A stretch of DNA of 64,000 bases from an uncultured Myxococcaceae bacterium (GTDB lineage Bacteria; Myxococcota_A; Polyangia; Polyangiales; Ga0077539), in contig CAMFHP010000001.1 of assembly GCA_945952225.1 (NCBI GenBank), positions 118,787 to 182,786 on the forward strand. The letters run 5' to 3'. The notes below the pieces were generated by a model. The model was not told the origin of the DNA. It searched no databases and worked only from the letters and a program-made list of their open reading frames with translations. Below are positions 35,233 through 44,369 of this stretch, piece by piece (position 1 is the first letter of the stretch; the number at the start of each line of letters is the position of its first letter). The position numbers and the translations under genes are program-made.

Positions 35233-36291
35233 CTAGGGGCAGCGCTCGGAGGCCACGCCGCCTCGCACCGCGAGCGAGAGCGTCGAGCCGCCGAGCCAGC
35301 CGAGCGACGGGCGTTCGAGCGCGTGCGCATCGGCGTCGGGAGGGAGCGTGAGCACCGTGTGAAAGTGCGCGCCGCGGTCGTTGGAGAGCTGCACCTCGCG
35401 GTCGGTCACGGCCACGAAGCGCGCGAGGTCGATGCGGAGCACCGCGCGGGCAGGCGACTGCGACGGACGCGCGCCCTCCACCCGGGTGAACGGCCCCGCG
35501 GCGGCCTCGGAGAACACCACCACGCGGCGGGTGCCCTCGTCGTGCCACGCGACGATGCCCGCGGCCGAGCGCGTGAGCCCGTCGAAGGTGTCGTTGCGCG
35601 CGTCGAGCACCGCGCCCGCGACCACGTTCGCGCGGTCGACGAACATCAGGTGCTCGCCCTGCGAGAGCGCCAGGAACGCGTCGTTGCCGTCGAGCACGGC
35701 GCTGTGCGTGCTGGGGTCGAGGCCCGTCACGGCGAACCAGCCCACGTCGGCGGCGGGCACGCGCGTGAGCATGAGCGTGGGCTCGATGGCGGCGTTGCGG
35801 TGGCTCACGAACGACCATCCGCCCGCACTGCGGCGAGACCACGGCGCGCCCTTCACGTCGGTGCAGAGCGGCGTGACCGAGAAGGCCGCGCGCGCGTCGG
35901 GGCGAACGTAGAAGCGCGAGTCGGCGAGCAGAAAGGCCGAGCCGTCGCGTTGAAACTCCATGGCCCAGAGGCCGCGCTCGAAGCACGGGATCTCCGACGC
36001 GAGCGTGACCGTGGTCTGGTGCGTCTCGTCGGTGAGCTGCGCACCCCGCACGGACCACACGTCGCCCCGCGCGTCGAGGGCGCGCACGTCAGCCAGCGCG
36101 CGGGCCGTGAAGCACCACGCAGCGGGCGGCGGAGACGGTGGCGTAGGAACAGACGGAGCGCCCGCGTCGGGCGACGCGGAGGCGGTCACGGCGGCGTCGG
36201 GGAGCTCGGGGCGGTGCCGCCCGCGACACGCGAGGTGCGCGAGCGCGAGCGGCACGACGAGGGCTGCGGACGTGCGCCGCGCGCGCGCCAT
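35233..36291 (-). CDS. Lipoprotein with beta-propeller-like body, unknown
   Basis: 352 residues. Signal peptide with lipobox LAHLAC (C22), a Pro/Ser/Ala-rich linker to about 58, and a body with recurrent beta phrases such as VTLASEIPCFERGLWAMEFQRDGSAFLLAD and GIVAWHDEGTRRVVVFSEA that read as propeller blades. The start ATG at 36291 overlaps the rpsA stop by 1 nt (TGATG), so translation is probably coupled to the S1 protein, an unusual partnership. No function recognised. Confidence 0.65.
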   Translation of the reverse strand: MARARRTSAALVVPLALAHLACRGRHRPELPDAAVTASASPDAGAPSVPTPPSPPPAAWCFTARALADVRALDARGDVWSVRGAQLTDETHQTTVTLASEIPCFERGLWAMEFQRDGSAFLLADSRFYVRPDARAAFSVTPLCTDVKGAPWSRRSAGGWSFVSHRNAAIEPTLMLTRVPAADVGWFAVTGLDPSTHSAVLDGNDAFLALSQGEHLMFVDRANVVAGAVLDARNDTFDGLTRSAAGIVAWHDEGTRRVVVFSEAAAGPFTRVEGARPSQSPARAVLRIDLARFVAVTDREVQLSNDRGAHFHTVLTLPPDADAHALERPSLGWLGGSTLSLAVRGGVASERCP

Positions 36292-38240
36292 CAGCGGGTC
36301 GGGAGGTTCAGCTTGCGGAGCTTGTCGGCGAGGCTGGTGCCCACGCTCGTCGCGTTGGCCTGCTGCTGGTAGGCGCGGTAGGCCTGACGCTCCTCGTCCT
36401 GCAGGGCGGCGCGGATCGAGAGCTTGAGACGGCCGCGGTCGATCTCGACGACCTTGACCTTCACATCGGTGCCCACGGGGAGCGCCTTCTTGAGGTCGGC
36501 GCCGCGGGGCTGACCGCTGTCGGGCGGGGCGATGAAGCCGCGACCGAGCTTGCCGAAGGTGCCATCGAGCTGGGCCCACACGCCGAAGGTGTCGTGGTCG
36601 GTGATCTTCGCCATGCCGACCATGCCCATGCGCGGGGTCACCGACTTCTTGAGCTGCTCCTCGGTCACGCCCTCGGGCAGGAGCGCGAGCGCGATGCGAC
36701 GCTGGCCGCGGTCGACGCGCGACACGCGCACCGTGACCTCCTGCGCCTCCTTGAGCACCTCGTTGGGGTGCTGCACGCGGCGGCCGTCGTTGTCGATCTC
36801 GCTCACGTGAAGGAGTCCGTCGACGCCCTTCTCCAGCTCGATGAACGCGCCGAAGGGCTGCATGCGGGCCACGCGGCCCTTGTGCACGCTGCCCGGGGCG
36901 TAGCGCTTGTGCACGTCGGCCCACGGATCGACTTCGACCGCGCGGCGCGAGAGCTCGACGCGCGGCGTGCCTTCGGGCAGACGCGAGAAGCGCGGGGGCT
37001 TCTTCTTGTCGCCCTTCTTGTCACCCTTCTCGGCCTTGTCGCCCTTCTCGGCGGCCTCGGCCCCCTCGGCGGCGGGCGCCTCGGGCTGCACTTCCACCGC
37101 GGGCTCCGCGGGCTTCTCTGCGCCCTCGGCCGCCGCGGGCTGCGCCTGCGGAATGTCGATGCGAAGCACGAGGGCCTCGATCTCGTCGCCCACCTTGGCC
37201 ACGTCCTGCGGGCGCGCGCCGCGGTCGTGCGACAGCTCCGAGAGCTGGATGCGCCCCTCGACGCCGCCGAGGTCGACGAAGATCCCGTGGTCGCGCACGG
37301 CCACCACGCGGCCCTTCACCTTCTCGCCGACCTTGATGGCCGCCACCGCGTGCTCGGCCCGCTCGCGAATGTCGGCCTCGCGGAGCGCGCGGCGCGACAC
37401 CACCGCCTCGCGGTCGTTGAGCGACGTGATCTTGAAGATCTCGCGACGGAGCACCAGCGCCTGCAGCTCCTGCTGCGAGGGCACGCGCACGTCGATGTGC
37501 GAGCTCGGGCAGAACCCGCGCACGCCGCTGAGGTCGACCTCGAGGCCGCCGCGGTTGAAGCCCGTGATGAGCCCCTCGATCGCGTCGCCCGCGGCGAAGG
37601 CCTGGGCCACGAGCTCGCGGTTGCGCTCGGCGCGGTTCGGGTCGCGGGTCACCACGAGGTTGCCGCCGCCGCGCGTGCCGTCTTGCAGCACGATCACGTC
37701 GACCGAGTTGCCCACCTGCGGAGCCTCGGCCTCTTCGCCCTCGGCCGCCGCGAGCTCGCGGAGGTCGAGCACGCCCTTCTCCTTGCCCCAGAGGTCGCAG
37801 AGCGCGCCGCCCGGGCCGATCTGAAGGATCTTCGCGCGCACCTTGTCACCGACCTTGAAGGCCCGGTGCTGGTCGTCGGCGCCCTTCTTCGCGGCGTTGG
37901 GGTTCGGCCCCTTGCGCTCGCCGCCGCCCTGCTGCCCCTCGGGGCGCGGGCCCTTGTTCTTGCGCTCGCGACGCGCGCCGTCGCCACGGGCCTGCACCGG
38001 CGCCGCGGCCTTCTGGGGCTGCAGCGTGTTGCCGATGTTGTCACCGGGCTCCTCGACGGTCTCCTCGGTCGGCGCGCTCGTCGCTTCGGCGGGCGCGCGG
38101 TTGCCGATGTTGTCGTCGGGGTCTTCAACGGGATGCGAGGCGGCCGTCTCCGCAGCAGCGGGCGGCGCAGCACCCTCGATCGGGGCGACCGCGCCCTGCG
38201 TGGGAGTCGTGCTCTCGCCGTTGCTCTCGCCGTTGCTCAT
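36291..38240 (-). CDS. rpsA: S1-domain RNA-binding protein (ribosomal protein S1-like)
   Basis: 649 residues. N-terminal tail (1-125) with two DNIGN repeats and a basic Lys/Arg stretch, then five S1 domains: about 127-200, 216-285, 302-372, 438-511 and 540-610. The third is split by an acidic and basic insert of about 60 residues; its closing strand RVELSRRAV comes after the insert. Typical S1 proteins have four to six repeats. Function is presumably mRNA binding to the 30S subunit. A CATAGA -10-like element at 38294-38299 on this strand would give a short leader. Confidence 0.8.
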   Translation of the reverse strand: MSNGESNGESTTPTQGAVAPIEGAAPPAAAETAASHPVEDPDDNIGNRAPAEATSAPTEETVEEPGDNIGNTLQPQKAAAPVQARGDGARRERKNKGPRPEGQQGGGERKGPNPNAAKKGADDQHRAFKVGDKVRAKILQIGPGGALCDLWGKEKGVLDLRELAAAEGEEAEAPQVGNSVDVIVLQDGTRGGGNLVVTRDPNRAERNRELVAQAFAAGDAIEGLITGFNRGGLEVDLSGVRGFCPSSHIDVRVPSQQELQALVLRREIFKITSLNDREAVVSRRALREADIRERAEHAVAAIKVGEKVKGRVVAVRDHGIFVDLGGVEGRIQLSELSHDRGARPQDVAKVGDEIEALVLRIDIPQAQPAAAEGAEKPAEPAVEVQPEAPAAEGAEAAEKGDKAEKGDKKGDKKKPPRFSRLPEGTPRVELSRRAVEVDPWADVHKRYAPGSVHKGRVARMQPFGAFIELEKGVDGLLHVSEIDNDGRRVQHPNEVLKEAQEVTVRVSRVDRGQRRIALALLPEGVTEEQLKKSVTPRMGMVGMAKITDHDTFGVWAQLDGTFGKLGRGFIAPPDSGQPRGADLKKALPVGTDVKVKVVEIDRGRLKLSIRAALQDEERQAYRAYQQQANATSVGTSLADKLRKLNLPTR

Positions 38241-38616
38241 CGTGTGGTCTCCGTACGTGTGTCGCGAAAGAGTTCGAACCGAAGGGAGCCGCGTCTATGC
38301 CACAGCTCTCCGCGAAATGCGACGGCTCTGGTGGCGCCCTCGCGCGTTGCGTGCAAGCGGCGCCGACGGCCCGCGCGAAGCCCCTTCGACGACCTGCGAC
38401 ACGTCTCGCAGACCCTCCGCTGAACCTCCCTGCGGTCTCGTGGGATCAACCTCCGCGCGACGGCTCACGCCCGCAGGACGCCCGCTGCGAACACACCCCA
38501 GACGCCGACGTCGACCCTCACGAACTCCCTGTGCAGAAGGGCGATGAGAGAAAAGTGAGAGTGCGCGGACGAATTCGTTGACAGCGGCGCGGCCGTGAGT
38601 AGAGTCCGCCTCCCAT
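38241..38616. other. 376-bp intergenic region between rpsA and tRNA-Asn
   Basis: Holds the leader and a weak CATAGA promoter for rpsA at the left (minus strand), a small dyad TGCGA-N6-TCGCA at 38395-38410, and the tRNA promoter at 38578-38605. No further gene is seen. Confidence 0.55.
38578..38605 (+). promoter_or_regulatory. Promoter of tRNA-Asn
   Basis: TTGACA at 38578-38583 (perfect -35), 16-bp spacer, TAGAGT at 38600-38605 (4 of 6). It lies 11 bp upstream of the mature tRNA 5' end. Confidence 0.7.
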
Positions 38617-38689
38617 TCCGACTTAGCTCAGTCGGTAGAGCAGGCGGCTGTTAACCGCCGGGTCGCTGGTTCGAGTCCAGCAGTCGGAG
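38617..38689 (+). tRNA. trnN: tRNA-Asn (GTT)
   Basis: Complete cloverleaf: acceptor TCCGACT pairs with AGTCGGA at 38682-38688, D-loop AGCTCAGTCGGTAGAGC, anticodon stem GGCGG/CCGCC at 38643-38647 and 38655-38659 with loop CTGTTAA giving anticodon GTT at 38650-38652, and T-arm GGTTCGAGTCC. The CCA end is not encoded as such: the sequence reads GCAG after the acceptor. Flanked by its own promoter and terminator. Confidence 0.95.
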
Positions 38690-38703
38690 CAGAATGAGGG
38701 CAG

Positions 38704-38733
38704 AAGCCTCGGAGAGAAGTCTCCGGGGCTTTT
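38704..38733 (+). terminator. Rho-independent terminator after tRNA-Asn
   Basis: 12-bp stem 38704-38715 with 38720-38731 (one G-U pair), GAAG loop, followed by TTTTG. Situated 14 bp after the tRNA. Ends the tRNA transcript before the convergent toxin gene. Confidence 0.8.
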
Positions 38734-38782
38734 GTCATTTCGGGCTTCTGCGACGGCACTTCGAACGCGACGACGTCGAGGG

Positions 38783-39166
38783 CTACGTGGAGTTGTTCCT
38801 CCCCGCGAAGAACGACCGCTGTTGAAAGCGCAGGCCCGCGAGAATCTCGTCGACGCGCTTCTGCGAGAGCGCCCCGATGCGTGCGCCGAGCCGCTGCTTC
38901 TCGACCGACGCGATCTGCGAGACGACCACCGCGCTGCGCTTCGGGAGCCCGCCCTCACCCTCATCGAGCAGCACGTTCCCCGGCTCCGTGGCCTTCGCGA
39001 GGTGGGTGGTGAGCGCGCAGACGATCACGGTGGCGACGCGCGAGTGGTTGAAGACGTCGTCCTGCACGACGACGTGCGGATGCGAGTACGGCGGCGCAGG
39101 CCCGCGCGTGTCGTCGGGCGCGAGCCAGTAGATTTCCCCGCGGTAGATCGTCGGCGCGTCGGCCAT
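38783..39166 (-). CDS. PemK/MazF-type endoribonuclease toxin, no antitoxin visible
   Basis: 127 residues, a normal MazF length. IYRGEIYWLAPDDTRG near the N-terminus, HPHVVVQDDVFN, VIVCALTTHL, and AVVVSQIASVEKQRL match the PemK/MazF fold (RNA cleavage in the active state). ATG at 39166; the in-frame part upstream is not protein-like. The 61-bp gap on the start side leads to a LysR gene ending at 39228 on the same strand, and no small antitoxin gene is found on either side, so a solitary or distant partner is inferred. The C-terminus faces the tRNA terminator. Confidence 0.78.
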   Translation of the reverse strand: MADAPTIYRGEIYWLAPDDTRGPAPPYSHPHVVVQDDVFNHSRVATVIVCALTTHLAKATEPGNVLLDEGEGGLPKRSAVVVSQIASVEKQRLGARIGALSQKRVDEILAGLRFQQRSFFAGRNNST

Positions 39167-39227
39167 CGGTGCCGCTCCGTTCTGCCGTGCGCGCGTCGCG
39201 CGGGTCAACCGTATCGACCGCACCCCC

Positions 39228-40139
39228 TCACACCACCCCGCGCACCAGCGACGCAGCCGGAAGCTCCGTGAGCAGATGCTCGATGCACGCGCGCACCGCC
39301 GCCGTGCGCGACCGCTGCGCGCGGTAGAGCAGATACACCCCCGCCGCCTCGCCCTCCCACCCATCGAGCACGCGCACCAGGCGCCGCTTCGACACGTCGT
39401 GGGCGCACAGCGACTCGGGCAGCATCGCGATGCCCACCCCCGCGAGCACCGCGCGGTACGCCGCCCCGAACTCGCTCACGCAGAGTCGCGGCGCGAACGA
39501 CACCCGACGCTTCGTGCGTCCCCGCGCGAGCGCCCACGTCGCACGACCCTCCACCGCGCGCGTCGCGATGCAGTCGTGCCGCGCGAGCGCGTCGACGTCG
39601 CGGAGCGCGCCGCGCGCCTTGAGGTACTGCGGGCTCGCGAAGAGCAGCTTGCGCGTCATGGGGCGCACCTCGCGGGCCACGAGCTCCCCCGTGTCCGACG
39701 GCTTCTCGGCGACGAGCGCGAGGTCGAAGCCGCGGTCGGGATCCACCGCGCGCCCGTCGATCTCCAGGTCGATCGACACCTTCGGATGCTTCGCGAGGTA
39801 GCGGTACAGCGCGTCGGCGACGGCCGCACCGAACGCGATGGGCGCCACGATGCGCACCCGTCCGCGCGGCTCGCTCTGGAGCGCGCGCACCTCGCCGGAA
39901 CCCTGCGCGAGGTCGTCGATCGCGCGCTCGGCGTGGTCGAAATACCGTTGGCCCGCGTCGGTCAATCGCAGCGTCCGCGTGGTGCGTTCGAGCAGACGTG
40001 TGCCGAGCGCCGCCTCCAGCCGCGCGACCCGTCGGCTCACCGTCGACACGGGAACACCCCGCTCCCGCGCCGTCGCCGAGAAGCTCCGTCGCTGCACCAC
40101 GCGCACGAAGAGGGCCGCGTCGTTGAGGTCCAGATCCAT
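39228..40139 (-). CDS. LysR-family transcriptional regulator
   Basis: 303 residues, standard LTTR length. N-terminal winged helix DAALFVRVVQRRSFSATARERGVPVSTVSRRVARLEAALG (about 7-46), followed by RLTDAGQRYF, then the type 2 periplasmic-binding-like sensor with the PRGRVRIVAP linker. Divergent from the SGNH hydrolase gene at 40215 with a 75-bp gap that contains a dyad at 40139-40156, the usual geometry for LysR autoregulation. The inducer is not identifiable. Confidence 0.88.
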   Translation of the reverse strand: MDLDLNDAALFVRVVQRRSFSATARERGVPVSTVSRRVARLEAALGTRLLERTTRTLRLTDAGQRYFDHAERAIDDLAQGSGEVRALQSEPRGRVRIVAPIAFGAAVADALYRYLAKHPKVSIDLEIDGRAVDPDRGFDLALVAEKPSDTGELVAREVRPMTRKLLFASPQYLKARGALRDVDALARHDCIATRAVEGRATWALARGRTKRRVSFAPRLCVSEFGAAYRAVLAGVGIAMLPESLCAHDVSKRRLVRVLDGWEGEAAGVYLLYRAQRSRTAAVRACIEHLLTELPAASLVRGVV

Positions 40140-40156
40140 TGTTGCTTCGGGAACAA
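40139..40156 (-). promoter_or_regulatory. Dyad overlapping the LysR start (candidate LysR operator)
   Basis: TTGTT-N8-AACAA at 40139-40156, with a second palindrome GTACCGGTAC at 40202-40211 just before the divergent SGNH gene start. Confidence 0.35.
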
Positions 40157-40214
40157 CAGTTCGTTTCCGAGGGGCCGACTGGTGCGCCATGGGTCCGCAC
40201 GGTACCGGTACGCC

Positions 40215-41057
40215 ATGACGTGGTCGATCGAACAGATTCGCTGGCTCCTGAAGGTGATCCAGCCCGAGCGCACGGTGGCCTCGCTCCCCGGCGCGGCGGC
40301 GCTCACCGTGTCCCTCCGCGCGGCGCTCCTCGGCCTCTCGCCCGAGCTCTACGAGACGCAGCTCGCGCAGATGCGCGCCGAGGCGAAGGCCGCGGCGCAC
40401 GCGCTCCTCGCAGACCCCGCGGTGGCCGCCATGGTCGACGGACTCCCGCTGCGTCCCGGCGCGCGCATCGTCGCGTTCGGCGACAGCCACACCGCCGACC
40501 CGCAGTCGTGGGCGGTGATCCTCGGCGAGATGCTGACCGCGCGCCGTCCCGACGACCGCATCACCGTCGACGCGAGCGCTGTTTCCGGCGACACCACGAC
40601 GCACGGTCTCATCCGCATCGGCGGCGCCCTCGCGACCCGCCCCGACTGGATCGTGTTCCTCCTCGGCGTGAACGACGCGCGCACGCAGGGACCGACCCCC
40701 GGCAAGACCCTCGTCGACGCCTCCGAGACCGCGCGCAACCTCGCGGAGCTTCGTCAGCGCGTCGCCCGCGAATCCCACGCGTCGCAGCTGTGGGTGACGC
40801 CGCCGCCGGTGCTCGAAGCGCGCGTCTCGACGCACCCGGGCCTCGCGCGCTTCGGCGTGCGCTTTCGCAACGACGACATCGCCCGCGTCGCGGAGCACAT
40901 CACCGCCCTCGGCGAGCCCACCGTCGACCTCTTCGCCGCGCTGGCGCGGTCGCCGCTCGACGAGCTCCTCACCGACGACGGATTGCACTTCACCTGCGCC
41001 GGGCAGCAGCGCATCGCACGCGAAGTGCTGCGCGGCTGGTCCCACGCGGGCGCGTGA
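40215..41057 (+). CDS. SGNH/GDSL-type hydrolase
   Basis: 280 residues. Block I GDSHTAD with nucleophile S91, block II Gly in VSGDTTT (G125), block III GVNDAR (N153), block V DDGLH (D255, H258). Esterase or lipase activity on an unknown ester. No signal peptide; about 80 N-terminal residues precede block I and are helix-rich. ATG 40215. Divergent from the LysR gene at 40139, which may control it. Confidence 0.78.
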   Translation: MTWSIEQIRWLLKVIQPERTVASLPGAAALTVSLRAALLGLSPELYETQLAQMRAEAKAAAHALLADPAVAAMVDGLPLRPGARIVAFGDSHTADPQSWAVILGEMLTARRPDDRITVDASAVSGDTTTHGLIRIGGALATRPDWIVFLLGVNDARTQGPTPGKTLVDASETARNLAELRQRVARESHASQLWVTPPPVLEARVSTHPGLARFGVRFRNDDIARVAEHITALGEPTVDLFAALARSPLDELLTDDGLHFTCAGQQRIAREVLRGWSHAGA

Positions 41058-41089
41058 TGACCTACCTCGTCACCCGCGCCACGGGCACG

Positions 41090-42010
41090 TCACACCGCGA
41101 GGGTGTCGGCGAGGGCCTGCGCGAGCCGCGGATGGGCGAACTCCAGAAAGGCCCGCACCCGCGGAGACACGTGCTTTCCGCCGACGTGGAGCATGTGCAC
41201 CGGCGTCGGCGGCGGCGTGTAGCGCGTGAGCACCGAGACGAGCGTCCCCGCGCGGAGCGCCTCGTGCACGACGAGAACCGGCAGCCGCGCGATGCCGAGA
41301 CCGCGCTCCGCCGCACGGCACAACACGACGAAATCATCGCTGACGAGTCGGCCCGTGACGGGCACCTCGGTCACCCGTCGTCCCGTGCCGAAGGTCCACG
41401 TGCTGCGCGCCGCCGCGCCCGATCGCGTGAAGCGCAGGCAGGCGTGTGAGGTGAGGTCCGACGGGCGCTGCGGCGTGCCGTGGCGCGCGAGGTACGCGGG
41501 GCTCGCGACGACGCGGTACGTCGACGTTCCGATGCGCTTCGCCACCAGCGACGAGTCGGGCAGCGCGCCCGTGCGAACCGCGACGTCGAAGCGTTCGGCC
41601 ACCAGGTCGACGGTGCGATCGGTCAGGTGCAGAAGCACCTCGAGGCCCGGATGCTCGGCAAGAAAGTCCGCCACGATCGGCGCGAGCAGCCGCTCGCCGA
41701 GGGTGATCGTCGTCGTCACGCGGAGCTTGCCGCGCGGCTCGCGATGGAGCGCAGACACCGCCTCTTCGGCCGCGTCGAGGCGCACGAGGGCGCCCTCGAT
41801 CTCCTCGGCGAAGACCGCGCCCGCATCGGTGAGCGCGAGCTTGCGCGTGGTGCGCTGAAGGAGCTGCACGCCGAGCTGCGCTTCGAGCTCCGCGACCTTG
41901 CGACTGACCGTGCTCTTGGGCATTCCCAGCGCGCGCGCCGCGCCGCGAAAGCTGCCCTCGTGAACGACGCGCACCAGCACGCGGGCGGCGTTGAGATCGA
42001 ACTGGCCCAT
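41090..42010 (-). CDS. LysR-family transcriptional regulator
   Basis: 306 residues. Winged helix NAARVLVRVVHEGSFRGAARALGMPKSTVSRKVAELEAQLGVQ (about 7-49) and LALTDAGAVF, then the effector domain (LRVTTTITLGERLL, RFDVAVRTGALPDSS). Divergent from the old-yellow-enzyme gene at 42110 with a 99-bp gap that holds a TGGGA-N7-TCCCA dyad directly before this gene's start. It probably regulates that gene and itself. Confidence 0.88.
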   Translation of the reverse strand: MGQFDLNAARVLVRVVHEGSFRGAARALGMPKSTVSRKVAELEAQLGVQLLQRTTRKLALTDAGAVFAEEIEGALVRLDAAEEAVSALHREPRGKLRVTTTITLGERLLAPIVADFLAEHPGLEVLLHLTDRTVDLVAERFDVAVRTGALPDSSLVAKRIGTSTYRVVASPAYLARHGTPQRPSDLTSHACLRFTRSGAAARSTWTFGTGRRVTEVPVTGRLVSDDFVVLCRAAERGLGIARLPVLVVHEALRAGTLVSVLTRYTPPPTPVHMLHVGGKHVSPRVRAFLEFAHPRLAQALADTLAV

Positions 42011-42013
42011 GGG

Positions 42014-42030
42014 TGGGACGGTCTATCCCA
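42014..42030 (-). promoter_or_regulatory. Dyad at LysR start (candidate operator)
   Basis: Perfect TGGGA-CGGTCTA-TCCCA, 17 bp, 4 bp upstream of the LysR ATG, in the LysR/OYE divergent gap. Confidence 0.45.
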
Positions 42031-42109
42031 GACGGCCTCGCTTGTCCTGCGTGGGCGGCGCTCGCACTGTGACGGCCCCCAGACATCCCGCACGAGAAGA
42101 GGTCGCACC

Positions 42110-43510
<1,401 letters not shown>

Positions 43511-43604
43511 CCCGCGCCGTCGCGCGTCCCTTCTCAACGCCCCGCGGCGAGAGGCGCCCCGTCGTCTGCACGGCGACACGACGGCTCTGGTACCGTGCGC
43601 CACC

Positions 43605-44312
43605 ATGACGCGAACCCGAAAAGATCCCGTTGCGCCGTCGCGCGCGCTCGCCCCCGCCCCCGCCCCCTCGAACGATCCGCCCCTCGACGGCACACAACGC
43701 AAGGTGCTTGCCGAGGCGCTCCGACGCGCGGAAGAGACGCGCAACGTGATGGAAGACGCGCTCGTCTCCTTCGGTCGGTGGATGCTCGTGCAGGTGTTCG
43801 ACGACGACGCCGGCGCCGCGCTCGCGGGGAGGCATCAGAACCCCGTGTGGCGCAGCCTGCTCGCGCGTGCGGGCGGCCCCACGCTGCGGTTGAGCGAGCG
43901 GATGCTCTACGTCGCACTCCACATCGCCGCGCACGACAAGCGCATCACCGACGAGGCGTGGCGCAACCTCGAACCGGGCCGCAAGGAGCTGCTCCTGCCC
44001 CTCGGCGACGAGGCGAAGATGAGACGGGCGGCGCAGCACGTCACCTCGATGAAGCTCTCGCAGCGGGCGACGCGCGCCTACGTGACCGCCATGCTCGCGG
44101 AGGAGGGCGGTGAGCGCGTGCAGCGGTTGACGCCGACGCGCGTGGTGGCGCAGGTGCGAGGCTTTCGCGAGAAGGTCACCCGCGGCGCCTGGCAGCGTCG
44201 CGCCGTGAGCGCCCTGAAAGACAGCGATGACGAGACCCGCGACGCCGTGCTGAAGGAGCTCGAAACCCTTCAGACCTGGGTCGAGAGCTTCCTCCAGAAG
44301 CTCGGGAAGTGA
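43605..44312 (+). CDS. Helical protein of unknown function
   Basis: 235 residues. A Pro/Ala-rich N-terminus to about 25, then all-helical composition (AEALRRAEETRNVMEDALVSFGRWML, TLRLSERMLYVALHIAAHDKRI, AQHVTSMKLSQRATRAYVTAML). The C-terminal part has paired basic/acidic helices resembling DNA-associated helix bundles, but no family is recognised. Cytoplasmic. Ends 36 bp before the repeat at 44343, convergent with the SDR gene. Confidence 0.6.
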   Translation: MTRTRKDPVAPSRALAPAPAPSNDPPLDGTQRKVLAEALRRAEETRNVMEDALVSFGRWMLVQVFDDDAGAALAGRHQNPVWRSLLARAGGPTLRLSERMLYVALHIAAHDKRITDEAWRNLEPGRKELLLPLGDEAKMRRAAQHVTSMKLSQRATRAYVTAMLAEEGGERVQRLTPTRVVAQVRGFREKVTRGAWQRRAVSALKDSDDETRDAVLKELETLQTWVESFLQKLGK

Positions 44313-44329
44313 TCCGGGCTTCGACCCGA

Positions 44330-44369
44330 ATTCCGTTGGCACTGAAGCTTATGGCGCCATAGTCACGCG
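44330..44369. repeat. Copy 1 of a 22-bp exact repeat with TATGGCGCCATA palindrome
   Basis: TGAAGCTTATGG CGCCATAGTC at 44343-44364 is identical to 54652-54673; including flanks, 33 of 40 positions match (44330-44369 versus 54639-54678). The 12-bp palindrome is at 44350-44361. It overlaps the last codons of the SDR gene and its stop. Confidence 0.7.
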
